Made by a program: the position numbers and the translations under genes. Positions 8,355 to 19,137 of a stretch of DNA of 64,000 nt are shown piece after piece. How positions within the stretch are numbered: position 1 is the first letter of the stretch; each line of letters opens with the position of its first letter. The DNA is from LMUY01 sp965198895 (lineage in GTDB: Bacteria; Pseudomonadota; Alphaproteobacteria; Acetobacterales; Acetobacteraceae). The DNA is taken from assembly GCA_965198895.1 (NCBI GenBank), contig OZ240676.1, positions 3,038,001 to 3,102,000 on the forward strand, read 5' to 3'. The notes below the pieces were generated by a model. It did not search any database. It was not told the origin of the DNA and was given only the letters and a program-made list of their open reading frames with translations.

Positions 8355-9196
8355 ATGTGGACCACCGAGAACCGCGGTCGCTACGATCGCCGAAAGCTTC
8401 GCTATCCCAGTGACCTGACCGACGAAGAGTGGGCGCTGGCTGCTCCATTGATCCCATCAGCCAAGCGGGGTGGCAACAAGCGGACAGTCAATGTGCGTGA
8501 GGTCGTCAACGGCCTGATGTACATCCTCAGCACGGGATGTCAGTGGGCGGCGATCCCGAAGGACCTTCCTCCGCGCAGCACGCTGCACGACTACTTCGCC
8601 CGCTGGGATCACGACGGCACCCTCGGTCGCCTGCACCACATACTGTATGTGAAATGCCGGGAGATGGCTGGGCGCGATGCCAGTCCGACAGCAGCAATCA
8701 TTGACAGTCAGAGCGTGAAAAGCGCTGAAAAAGGGGGCCCTGCATCGACCCGCCTGGCTATGACGGCGGCAAGAAGATCAAAGGTAAGAAGCGCCACGTC
8801 CTGGTAGACACCCAAGGTCTGCTCCTTCACGCCATCGTCCATGCCGCCGACATCCAGGATCGTGACGGGGGCGTGCTCCTGATGGCGACCGTGTTCGGCC
8901 TCTATCCTTTCCTGCTCAAGCTCTACGCCGATGGCGGCTATCAGGGGTCACAGTTCCAGAGCGGTCTGAAGCAGGTCATGCGTCATGTCGACGTAGAGAT
9001 CGTCAAACGATCCGATGTGGCGAAAGGCTTCACCGTCCTGCCGAAGCGCTGGATCGTCGAGCGCACGATCGCCTGGCTTAACCGGTGCCGCCGTCTGGCC
9101 AAAGATTGGGAATGCCTGAACCGAAAAGCCCTCGCCTTCCTGCGTCTCGCGTCCATTCGGCTTATGCTGCGAAAGCTATGTCAGAAAACGACTTGA
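8355..9196 (+). CDS. IS5-family transposase, two frames joined by -1 frameshift
   Basis: Frame 1 begins at the ATG at 8355 and carries the N-terminal DUF4096-like domain (LTDEEWALAAPLIP, then MYILSTGCQWAAIPKDLPP) and the first catalytic Asp in AAIIDSQSVKSAEKGGP. Frame 2 continues from 8741 with CIDPPGYDGGKKIKGKKRH, the second Asp in LYADGGYQG and the Glu in RWIVERTIAWLNR. The join at 8735-8741 gives one 280-residue DDE transposase, the normal length for the group. All three catalytic residues are present, so it may be active if frameshifting is programmed; otherwise it is a one-base pseudogene. Confidence 0.88.
8735..8741 (+). other. Candidate -1 ribosomal frameshift site G GGC CCT
   Basis: In the zero frame of the transposase the codons read GGG GGC CCT, so bases 8735-8741 form an X XXY YYZ heptamer. 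A one-base slip back lets GGC re-pair on GGG and CCT on CCC, then reading continues TGC ATC GAC in the frame of the catalytic C-terminal half. The zero frame stops soon after, near 8807. Whether it is programmed or a simple mutation cannot be decided from one copy. Confidence 0.45.
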
Positions 9197-9306
9197 TCCC
9201 GGATGGACTCTAAGGCCGGACGGCTACGCACTCGACGCCATCCGCGCTAGGCTCGGTTCCCGGGCTGGAACAGCGCTCCGCCCGCCGCACTGAAGGGACG
9301 GGACGC

Positions 9307-10011
9307 ATGCTGAGCAACGAAGACCGGGACCGGCTGATGGGTGTCAGCACGGCGACGCTGACCACAGCCTTGTTCAAACGAGGCTTCCGCAATCTGTGCA
9401 TCCAGGGCGTGACCCCGGTGAACCCGGCCGCCGCCCGCATGGTGGGGCCCGCCTACACGCTGCGCTACATCCCGGCGCGCGAGGATCTGGACCATATCGG
9501 CGTGTTCGCCGACCGCACCCACCCGCAGCGCAAGGGCGTGGAGGAGATCCCTCCTGGCCACGTCATGGTCATCGACTCGCGCAACGACCCGCGCGCGGCG
9601 TCGGCCGGTGGCATCCTGATCACCCGCATGATGAAGCGCGGCGCCGCCGGCGTGGTCACCGACGGCGGCTTCCGCGACTCGCCGGAGCTGTCCGAGCTGG
9701 ATTTCCCGGTCTACGCCCAGCGCCCGTCCGCCCCCACCAACCTCATCCTGCACCACGCCGCCGACCTGAACGTGCCGATCGGCTGCGGCGGCGTGCCCGT
9801 GTTCCCCGGCGACACCATGGTGGGCGACGGCGAGGGCGTGGTGGTGATCCCCGACCACCTGGTGAGCGAGATCGCGGCCGAGACCGTCGGCATGACGGTG
9901 TTCGAGGATTGGGTGCTGACCCAGGTCCAGGCCGGCCGCTCCACCTTCGGCCTGTACCCGCCGGACGAGGCGACGCGGGCGGAGTTCGAGGCGTGGAAGG
10001 CGGCCAGGTGA
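9307..10011 (+). CDS. RraA-family protein (HMG/CHA aldolase-like)
   Basis: 234 residues. The N-terminal STATLTTALFKRGFRN helix, GPAYTLRYIPAREDLDH, and GGILITRMMKRGAAGVVTDG with the following RD of GGFRDSPEL match the RraA/4-carboxy-4-hydroxy-2-oxoadipate aldolase fold. In this family the Arg-Asp pair and nearby acidic residues bind pyruvate and metal. Similar proteins are often called ribonuclease activity regulators but many are class II aldolases. Overlap GTGA with the next gene (a dioxygenase-like protein) favours a catabolic aldolase role. Confidence 0.85.
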   Translation: MLSNEDRDRLMGVSTATLTTALFKRGFRNLCIQGVTPVNPAAARMVGPAYTLRYIPAREDLDHIGVFADRTHPQRKGVEEIPPGHVMVIDSRNDPRAASAGGILITRMMKRGAAGVVTDGGFRDSPELSELDFPVYAQRPSAPTNLILHHAADLNVPIGCGGVPVFPGDTMVGDGEGVVVIPDHLVSEIAAETVGMTVFEDWVLTQVQAGRSTFGLYPPDEATRAEFEAWKAAR

Positions 10012-10343
10012 TCACCGAATACCACGCCCACATCTACTACCGCGACGCCGCCGAACGCACGATGGCCGAGCGGCTGCGGGCGACGATCGAGGCGCAGTTC
10101 ACCGTGCGCATGGGCCGCTGGCGCGACGAGCCGGTCGGCCCGCACCCGGCGCCGATGTTCCAGGTGGCGTTCGCGCCGGAGGTGTTCCCGCAGATCATGC
10201 CCTGGCTGATGCTGCAGCGGGACGGCCTGGTCGTGTTGGTGCATCCGGAAACGGGCCGACCGCGCGACGACCATTTGAAGCACGCGGCGTGGCTGGGTGC
10301 GGTGCTGACGCTGAACGGTGCGGTGCTGCCGGAAATCGGGTGA
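10008..10343 (+). CDS. DOPA 4,5-dioxygenase family protein
   Basis: 111 residues from a GTG at 10008 that overlaps the previous stop. YHAHIYYRD at the N-terminus, MGRWRDEPVGPHPAPMFQV in the middle and VLVHPETG with DDHLKHAAWLG near the end are the His-rich motifs of the DOPA-dioxygenase (DODA) family, small extradiol-type proteins. It probably acts on a catechol-like ring or a related metabolite; the real substrate is unknown. It is tightly packed between the RraA-like and racemase-like genes. Confidence 0.85.
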   Translation: MITEYHAHIYYRDAAERTMAERLRATIEAQFTVRMGRWRDEPVGPHPAPMFQVAFAPEVFPQIMPWLMLQRDGLVVLVHPETGRPRDDHLKHAAWLGAVLTLNGAVLPEIG

Positions 10344-10346
10344 GCG

Positions 10347-11093
10347 ATGAGGGACGTCCTGGGCTGGCGGCACCGCTTCGGGGTGATCGGCCCGTCGACC
10401 AACACCGTCGTGCAGCCGGATCTGGAGGGAATGCGCCCGGTCGGCGTCACCAACCATTACAGCCGCATCTTCACCCCCGACAGCGACGCCGTCAGCAATG
10501 ACAGCTTCATGGCCGGCGCCCGGCTGATCGGCCGCAACACGCTCGACGCGGTGGCCAGCGTGATGACCAGCGCACCGAATTCGCTGGTGATGGGCATGTC
10601 CGCCGTGACGTTCTTCGACGGGGTTAAAGGCGCCGACGCGTTCCAGGCGTCGGTCGAGGAGGCGAGCGGCCTGAAGATCGCCATCGGCTCCCACGCGATG
10701 GCCGCGGCGTTGCGCGTCTATGGGGGAGTTCGGCGGGTCGCGTTCATGTCGCCCTATTTCCCCGCAGCCAACGCCGAGGTGCGGCGCTACCTGAACGAGG
10801 CCGGGTTCGAGGTGGCGCGCGACCGTTGCCTGCAATGTCCGTGCTGGACGGCGATCGCACAGATCCCGGTCAGCACCATCCGCGCCACCTTCCGCGAGTT
10901 GGACGGCGACGACGTGGACGCGATCGTGCAGGTCGGCACCAACCTGAGCGCAGTTCGGTTCGCGGCGGCGGCGGAGTTGTGGCTGGGCAAGCCGGTGGTG
11001 GCGATCAACACGGCGACGTATTGGCACGCCCTTCGGAGCAACGGGATCCACGACAAGATCGAAGGCTTCGGGCGGCTGCTGGAAGAGTTCTAG
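10347..11093 (+). CDS. Asp/Glu racemase superfamily protein (maleate isomerase/arylmalonate decarboxylase-like), catalytic Cys not seen
   Basis: 248 residues. RFGVIGPSTNTVVQPD at the N-terminus is the start of the maleate cis-trans isomerase/arylmalonate decarboxylase group. Family members use one or two Cys residues: one after beta strand 3 (here MGMSAVTFFDG) and one in the C-terminal half (here VQVGTNLSAVRF). Neither place has a Cys in this protein. Three Cys cluster instead at CLQCPCW. It begins four bases after the dioxygenase-like gene stop. It may be a non-Cys member, a decarboxylase with another mechanism, or inactive. Confidence 0.75.
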   Translation: MRDVLGWRHRFGVIGPSTNTVVQPDLEGMRPVGVTNHYSRIFTPDSDAVSNDSFMAGARLIGRNTLDAVASVMTSAPNSLVMGMSAVTFFDGVKGADAFQASVEEASGLKIAIGSHAMAAALRVYGGVRRVAFMSPYFPAANAEVRRYLNEAGFEVARDRCLQCPCWTAIAQIPVSTIRATFRELDGDDVDAIVQVGTNLSAVRFAAAAELWLGKPVVAINTATYWHALRSNGIHDKIEGFGRLLEEF

Positions 11094-11101
11094 CCGGCCC
11101 G

Positions 11102-11162
11102 GCGCTATTGCAGCGGCCGAAACGCCGAGCAGAGACGGCGTTCGGCCAAGACCAAATAGCGC
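11102..11162. repeat. Long imperfect inverted repeat after the racemase-like gene
   Basis: Outer arms GCGCTATT (11102-11109) and AATAGCGC (11155-11162) enclose inner arms GGCCGAAACGCCG (11115-11127) and CGGCGTTCGGCC (11136-11147). The structure lies just after the stop of the operon ending at 11093 and could act as a terminator or mRNA-stabilising hairpin. No T-run follows it, so a classical Rho-independent terminator is not supported. The 160 bases after it, up to the pstS-like gene, are unusually AT-rich and probably hold that gene's promoter. Confidence 0.5.
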
Positions 11163-11323
11163 TGAAGCACAACAACGTTGCCGGCTATGCATCACTGTCG
11201 TCGTATGCAGTGACCAGATGTGTGTGACATAAATACTTAACACTTATAGTCTCGCGACGTAGTGGTCACTGATTGAAGCGCCGGGTAGAAGCCACGCCGA
11301 TTGGCTCCCCAAAGGAATTGGCA

Positions 11324-12373
11324 ATGCCTTGCTCGCGCGCCGGTCTATTGGCTTGCTGTGCCGTGATTTGCCTCGCCACCGTCCCAGCCGACGCAGCCGG
11401 CGTGAAGTTGGCGGAGTCGGGATCCACCCTGATGTTGCCGCTGCTGCAGAGTTGGGCCGCGGCCTACGCCAAGGCTGTGCCCGATGTGGAGATCAGCACC
11501 GCCGGCACCGACTCGGGCGCGGGCATCGCGGCGGCGGAGGCCGGGTCCGCCCAGTTCGGCGCCTCCGACGCCTACATGTCCGACGTGGACGTGATGCAGC
11601 ACCCGGGCGTGCTGGACATCCCGCTCGCGATCTCGGCGCAGATCGTGGCCTACAACCTGCCGGGCCTCACCGCGCCGCTGCGGCTGAGCGGGCCGGTGCT
11701 TGCCGCGATCTACGCCGGCACGGTCCACGACTGGAGCGATCCACAGGTCGCGGCACTCAACCCGGGCGTGACGCTGCCGAGCCACGCCATCGTCCCGGTC
11801 CGCCGGTCCGACACGGCGGGCGACACGTTCATCTTCACCCAGTTCCTCACCTTCTCCACGCCGTCGTGGGAGGCCGGGATCGGCTACGGCACCTCGGTGC
11901 CCTGGCCGGCGGTGGCCGGCAGCGTGACCGCCGCGGGGAATGCCGGGATGGTGCAGGCGCTGGCGCAGGCGCCGTTCAGCGTTGGCTATGTCGGCGGCAG
12001 CTTCGCCAGCCAATTGGAAGCGGCCAAGCTCGGGACCGCCCTGTTGCAGAACGAAGCCGGCAAGTTCGTGCTGCCGACCCCCGATGCGGTCGCGGCCGCT
12101 GCGGCGGCACTCACGCCCCGCACGCCCGCCGACGAGCGCCTGACCCTGGCCTTTGCGCCGGGCGACGCGAGCTATCCGCTGATCAACTACGAATACGCCA
12201 TCGTCCCCAAGCAGTCCGACCCGGCCGTCGCCACCGCCCTGCGGAATTTCCTGACCTGGACGGTGACGCCGGGGCAGGGCGCCACCGCCGCCTATCTGGA
12301 CCCCGGGCATTTCATCGCGCTGCCAACCCCGATCCGTGGCCTGACCGAAATCCAGATCGCCAAGATCCACTAG
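11324..12373 (+). CDS. pstS: PstS-like periplasmic phosphate-binding protein
   Basis: 349 residues from the ATG at 11324, which has AAAGGAA upstream and begins a Sec signal peptide (LLACCAVICLATVPADAAG). The mature part has AESGSTLMLPLLQSWAAAY, AGTDSGAGIAAAEAG and FGASDAYMSD, which match the phosphate-contact loops of PstS, then RRSDTAGDTFIFTQFL. No pstCAB or phoU follows; the next gene is an MFS transporter. Function as a phosphate binder is well supported by motifs, but its partner is unclear. Confidence 0.88.
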   Translation: MPCSRAGLLACCAVICLATVPADAAGVKLAESGSTLMLPLLQSWAAAYAKAVPDVEISTAGTDSGAGIAAAEAGSAQFGASDAYMSDVDVMQHPGVLDIPLAISAQIVAYNLPGLTAPLRLSGPVLAAIYAGTVHDWSDPQVAALNPGVTLPSHAIVPVRRSDTAGDTFIFTQFLTFSTPSWEAGIGYGTSVPWPAVAGSVTAAGNAGMVQALAQAPFSVGYVGGSFASQLEAAKLGTALLQNEAGKFVLPTPDAVAAAAAALTPRTPADERLTLAFAPGDASYPLINYEYAIVPKQSDPAVATALRNFLTWTVTPGQGATAAYLDPGHFIALPTPIRGLTEIQIAKIH

Positions 12374-12406
12374 CCGGCGTCTATACTCGAGACACAGGAC
12401 CGTCCG

Positions 12407-13894
12407 ATGTCAGTCACCAGCCCCGCCCCCGCCACGACCAACATCCGCACCGTCCAGGATTATATCGACGAGCGCCCCCGCTGGCCCGACGGCACCGTCC
12501 TCCCCTCGGTGCCGATGACGAGCATGCAGTGGCGCATCTGGATCCTCGCGGCGGCCGGCAAGTTCTTCGAGGGCTTCGTCGTGTTCATGACCGGCGTGGC
12601 GCTGCCGCTGCTGACGCGGGAGTTCAACATCTCCGCCGCGCAGAACGGCTTCGTCGGTGCGGCCAGCCTGTTCGGCATCCTGATCGGCGCGCTGTTCCTG
12701 GGCGGGCTGTCCGACCGCTTCGGCCGCAAGACGATGTTCATCGCCGAGATGATCATCTTCACCGCCTTCCTGGCCCTGCTGGTGGTGTGCACGAACTTCG
12801 TCTCGCTGGTGATCTGCCTATTCGGGCTCGGCATGGCGCTCGGCTGCGATTACCCCACCGCGCACATGATCATCTCCGAGAGCATCCCCAGCACCAGCCG
12901 CGGCAAGCTGGTTTTGGGTGCCTTCGCCTTCCAGGCGGTCGGCGCCCTGGGCGGCACGGCGGTCGGCTACATGGTGCTGGTGAGCGTGCCGGACCTGACC
13001 GCCTGGCGCTGGATGTATGCCACTGCGATCGTGCCCGCCTTGCTGGTCACGATCGGCCGCTTCTACGTCGTGGAGAGTGCGAACTGGCTGTTTGCCCGCG
13101 GCAACCTGGAGCGGGCCGAACTGGCGGCGCAGCGCCTGCTGGCCCGCAAGCCGCAATACCCGGCGGTGGTGTCGCTGGTGCCGCGGCTCAGCCAGGATGG
13201 CGCGACCCCGGCGCATGGCGGCGGCGGGTCGTTCCTCGACCTGTTCAAGCGCCGCAACCTGCGGGCGACGATCCTGGCTTCGGTGCCTTGGTTCCTGCAG
13301 GACCTCGGCACCTACGGCATCGGCATTTTCACCCCGACCATCCTGGCGGCGGCCGTCGGCACCAGCGCCAACCACGTCCGCAGTCTGAGCGACGTGATCA
13401 ACAACGACATCGTCGCCGCCAAGGGTGCGGCCATGATCACGACGCTGCTGATCGTCGGCATCATCTTCGCGGTACTGCTGGCGGACCGGCTCGGCCGCAT
13501 CGCGCTACAGGTCGCGGGGTTCTTCGGCTGTGCGCTGGGGCTGTTCCTGGCGTCGCTGTCGGTGGACTTCACCGGCAGCACGAAGGTGTTCGTGATCTTC
13601 GCCGGGTTCATGCTGTTCAACTTCATGACCAACCTCGGCCCGAACGCGCAAACCTATTTGCTGGCGGGCGAGGTGTTCCCGACCGCGATCCGCGGCCAGG
13701 GCGCCGGGTTCGCCGCTGCCTTCGCCAAGATCGGCGCGGTGATGACGGCCTTCCTGTTCCCGATCCTGCTGGTGTCGATCGGCACCCGCTCGCTGCTCTA
13801 CATCCTGATCGTGACGTCGATCCTGGGTGCCGTGGTCACCTGGCTGACGCGCATCGAGACGACCGGCGTGAACCTGGACGAGATGGGCAAGTAA
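12407..13894 (+). CDS. MFS transporter (sugar porter/phosphate:H+ symporter-like)
   Basis: 495 residues with about 12 membrane helices. GGLSDRFGRKTMF between helices 2 and 3 is the MFS loop motif. GMALGCDYPTAHMIISESI resembles the helix 4 signature of phosphate:proton symporters (GxDYPLxxxxxSE). A cytoplasmic loop with a Gly-rich stretch separates the two halves. It lies 33 bases after the pstS-like gene, so phosphate or a similar anion is the likely substrate (inference). A GC-rich palindromic repeat follows the stop. Confidence 0.85.
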   Translation: MSVTSPAPATTNIRTVQDYIDERPRWPDGTVLPSVPMTSMQWRIWILAAAGKFFEGFVVFMTGVALPLLTREFNISAAQNGFVGAASLFGILIGALFLGGLSDRFGRKTMFIAEMIIFTAFLALLVVCTNFVSLVICLFGLGMALGCDYPTAHMIISESIPSTSRGKLVLGAFAFQAVGALGGTAVGYMVLVSVPDLTAWRWMYATAIVPALLVTIGRFYVVESANWLFARGNLERAELAAQRLLARKPQYPAVVSLVPRLSQDGATPAHGGGGSFLDLFKRRNLRATILASVPWFLQDLGTYGIGIFTPTILAAAVGTSANHVRSLSDVINNDIVAAKGAAMITTLLIVGIIFAVLLADRLGRIALQVAGFFGCALGLFLASLSVDFTGSTKVFVIFAGFMLFNFMTNLGPNAQTYLLAGEVFPTAIRGQGAGFAAAFAKIGAVMTAFLFPILLVSIGTRSLLYILIVTSILGAVVTWLTRIETTGVNLDEMGK

Positions 13895-13903
13895 CCTCTC
13901 ACT

Positions 13904-14005
13904 TCTCCCCTCCCCTTGAAGGAGGGGCCGGGGGGAGGGGTCGGCCGCACATTCGAACACCTGAGCGGTTGGCACCCCTCCCCTAGCCCCTCCCACAAGG
14001 GGGAC
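13904..14005. repeat. C/G-rich palindromic intergenic repeat, copy 1
   Basis: The left arm CTCCCCTCCCCTTGAAGGAG runs into GGGGCCGGGGGGAGGGG, and the right half CACCCCTCCCCTAGCCCCTC ends in CCACAAGGGGG. The whole lies between two convergent genes (MFS transporter and ppdK) and may help terminate both. The same architecture recurs near 43065, 53961, 57534, 59270, 59383 and 61411. Confidence 0.8.
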
Positions 14006-14015
14006 AAAGAAGATT

Positions 14016-16685
<2,670 letters not shown>

Positions 16686-16689
16686 CAAA

Positions 16690-18741
16690 TTAGCCCTCGA
16701 TACGGGAGAAATCGGCCACGCGATCCATCGTTGCGCGCACGCGGTGTAGCAGACTCAGGCGATTACGGCGAAGACCCGGATGGGTGTCGTTCACGGTGAC
16801 CCGATCGAAAAAAGCGTCCAAAGATGGCCGTAGCGAGGCAAGCGCCTGCATCGCCGCGGTGAAGTCCGCCCGTTCCAGCCGGGGTTCCAGTTCGGCCGCA
16901 ACCTGGTCGATTTGCTGCCCGAGCGCGTGCTCCTCCGGCAGGCTGAACAACGCCGGGTCGGGCGCGCCGTCATGCGGCCCGTCCTTGGCCGTTTCGATGC
17001 GCAGAATGTTGGCGGCGCGCTTGTGCGCCATCAGCAGGCTGCGCCCGTCCTCGGTGCCGAGCAGGGCCCCCACCTGTTCGGACAAAGCGAGCAAGGCGGC
17101 CAGATCGTCGCCGCCGCCGGCTGCGAACACCGCGTCCAGCACGTCGTGCCGGGCGCCCTCGCCGCGCAGCTGCACCCGGGCGCGGTCGACGATGAAGGCG
17201 AGCACCTCGTCCGCCGGCGGGGCCGCGGGAAGCGACGCGGCGCATAGCGTGATGAGCGGCCGCAACTGCAGCCGCCGGCGCCCCTCGCGGATGATGCGCA
17301 CCACGCCCAGGGCTGCCCGGCGCAGCGCGTACGGGTCGCCGGACCCGGTCGGCTTCTCCCCGATCGCGAAAAAACTGGCGAGCAGGTCGAGCTTGTCGGC
17401 CAGCGCCACGGCCACCGTTACGGGGGCTGTTGGCACTCCGTCCTCCGGCCCCTTCGGCGCGTAATGGTCGCGAACGGCGTCGGCGACGGCCGGATCTTCG
17501 CCGTCGTGCAGGGCGTAGTAGCGGCCCATGGCGCCTTGCAACTCGGGAAACTCGCCGACCATGCCCGTGGTGAGGTCCGCCTTGGCCAGCCATGCGGCGC
17601 GGGCGGCCAATGCCGGGTCGGCCCCGACGGCGGGTGCGATCGCCTCGGCCAACTGCATGATCCGGTGCACCCGCGCACCCTGGCTGCCGAGCTTGGCGTG
17701 GAAAATCACCGCATCCAGTGCGCGCACCCGGTCCGCCAGTCTGACCCGGCGGTCCGCGTCCCAGAAATGGCGCGCGTCGCTGAACCGGGCGCGCAGCACG
17801 CGCTCGTTGCCGGCGATGATGGTGGCGCCGCCATCCGGTGCCTCGATATTGGCGGCGAAGGCGAAGTAGGGCGCGGCGGAGCCGTCCGGGTTGCGCAGGG
17901 CAAAGTAGCGCTGGTTCACCCGCATGCTGACCTGCATCACCTCGGGCGGCAGGTCCATATACGCCGGGTCGATGCGGCCGAGCAGCGGCACTGGCCATTC
18001 CACCAGCCCGGCCACCTCGTCCAGCAGTGCCGGGTCGTCGACGACCGTCACTTGGCGCTCGGCGGCCAGGGCTGCGATGCCGTCCGCGATGTGCTGGCGG
18101 CGGTGGGCGGCGTGCACCATCACCCGCTTGGCGAGCAACCCGGCCTGCCACTCCGACGCCGAGTGCACCGGGAAGCCGCCCGGCGCCATGAAGCGGTGGC
18201 CCTCGGTCTGGTTGCCGGAGACGAGGCCGTGCCCGTCGTCGCCGCCGTCGGCCAGGCTGAATGGCACAGTCGCGCCGTCGAGAATGCACAGGATCCGGCG
18301 CAGGGGGCGTACCCAGGTGAACAGGCTGCCCGTGCCGCCCCATCGCATCGATTTCGGCCAGGGAAAGCGGCGCAGCAGCGGTGGCAGGGCCGCGGCAATC
18401 AGGGCGGCGGAGTCCTGCCCGGGGCTCTGCTTGTGCAGCACCCAGTAGTCGCCCTCCTGCACCAACTGCTCGCGGCTGGCGGCGTGCTTGCGCAGGAACC
18501 CGGCCAGGGCCTGCTCGGGCGCAGTGCTGCGGGGGCCGCGTTCGACGGTGCTCGACGCCGCAACGCCGGCGCTGACGGTGGCGGCTAGGGCGATCCGGCG
18601 GGGGCCGTAGAAGGTTTGCACCCCGGTCGGGGCCAGCGCCGTCAACGCCTCGCAAGCAAGGCGTGCCAGGTCAGCGGCCGCGCGGGCCTGCATGCGGGCG
18701 GGGATTTCCTCGCTGAAGAGTTCGAGCAGCAGTTCGGGCAT
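16690..18741 (-). CDS. glyS: Glycine--tRNA ligase beta subunit
   Basis: 683 residues, the normal length. The N-terminal MPELLLELFSEEIPARMQ and the long middle with HAAHRRQHIADGI, EFPELQGAMGRYYALHDGE and DPYALRRAALGVVRII are diagnostic of GlyS. The C-terminal anticodon-binding domain ends DRVTVNDTHPGLRRNRL. Together with GlyQ it forms the alpha2beta2 glycyl-tRNA synthetase. Its ATG directly abuts the stop of an inserted vapC gene, so its translation may now depend on read-through of ribosomes from the toxin gene. Confidence 0.97.
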   Translation of the reverse strand: MPELLLELFSEEIPARMQARAAADLARLACEALTALAPTGVQTFYGPRRIALAATVSAGVAASSTVERGPRSTAPEQALAGFLRKHAASREQLVQEGDYWVLHKQSPGQDSAALIAAALPPLLRRFPWPKSMRWGGTGSLFTWVRPLRRILCILDGATVPFSLADGGDDGHGLVSGNQTEGHRFMAPGGFPVHSASEWQAGLLAKRVMVHAAHRRQHIADGIAALAAERQVTVVDDPALLDEVAGLVEWPVPLLGRIDPAYMDLPPEVMQVSMRVNQRYFALRNPDGSAAPYFAFAANIEAPDGGATIIAGNERVLRARFSDARHFWDADRRVRLADRVRALDAVIFHAKLGSQGARVHRIMQLAEAIAPAVGADPALAARAAWLAKADLTTGMVGEFPELQGAMGRYYALHDGEDPAVADAVRDHYAPKGPEDGVPTAPVTVAVALADKLDLLASFFAIGEKPTGSGDPYALRRAALGVVRIIREGRRRLQLRPLITLCAASLPAAPPADEVLAFIVDRARVQLRGEGARHDVLDAVFAAGGGDDLAALLALSEQVGALLGTEDGRSLLMAHKRAANILRIETAKDGPHDGAPDPALFSLPEEHALGQQIDQVAAELEPRLERADFTAAMQALASLRPSLDAFFDRVTVNDTHPGLRRNRLSLLHRVRATMDRVADFSRIEG

Positions 18742-19137
18742 TTACAACTTCAGGGCGGGTGGGATGTCGGTCTGACTGAAGTCGTTGCCTTTGAACAGCA
18801 GCGGCTCGCCGGTGACCTTGGCGAGGGCATAGGCGAAGCAGTCGCCGTAGTTGAGTTTGGCCGGATGGTTGCCGCGGCCGTATTCCTGGTGCGCGCGTCG
18901 TGCTACATGGGCTTGCTCGAGCGTGACCGGCACAACTTCCAATCCCAGTCCTTCGACGACCTCGTCAAACCGCCGGGCTAGCAAAGAGCCGCCGCGGCTA
19001 TCGATGACCATGGCCGCTTCCAGCCAATTCGCCGCCGACATTCTCGGGCGTAGCGCTTGAGACACGGTCAGGGCCAGCGCCTCGCCATCCGGCTCATCCA
19101 GCACGACGGAAACCACCGCCGAAGAGTCGACGATCAA
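18742..19137 (-). CDS. vapC: VapC-family PIN-domain toxin
   Basis: 131 residues. The acidic PIN residues are visible: Asp in MIVDSSAVV, Glu in NWLEAAMVID, Asp in LNYGDCFAYALA, and the terminal KGNDFSQTDI block. This is a FitB/VapC-type ribonuclease; members usually cut tRNA or rRNA. It overlaps the antitoxin by 4 bases and abuts the glyS start with no gap. Its position inside the glyQ-glyS operon is unusual and would link toxin expression with glycyl-tRNA synthetase. Confidence 0.9.
   Translation of the reverse strand: MIVDSSAVVSVVLDEPDGEALALTVSQALRPRMSAANWLEAAMVIDSRGGSLLARRFDEVVEGLGLEVVPVTLEQAHVARRAHQEYGRGNHPAKLNYGDCFAYALAKVTGEPLLFKGNDFSQTDIPPALKL

Larger units (their letters stand above)
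8275..9210 (+). mobile_element. IS5-family insertion sequence, complete (936 bp)
   Basis: The element is bounded by imperfect inverted repeats: the left end reads GTGTCCATCCGGGAACA and the reverse complement of the right end reads GAGTCCATCCGGGATCA. It is flanked by TAA on both sides (8272-8274 and 9211-9213), fitting the TNA target duplications of one IS5 subgroup. Removing the element restores GGCCTAAGGCC, a palindromic target. The transposase is split into two frames by a probable -1 frameshift. It sits between a small minus-strand gene and the RraA-like gene, interrupting nothing visible. Confidence 0.9.

Noticed and set aside
11205..11235. Possible Pho box before the pstS-like gene (TGACC...TGACA)
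   Set aside because: The two half-sites are 14 bases apart rather than 11 and match the consensus poorly.
11329..13986. 885-codon frame on the plus strand over pstS and the MFS gene
   Set aside because: Arg/Pro/Gly-rich shadow of two well-supported genes in a neighbouring frame.
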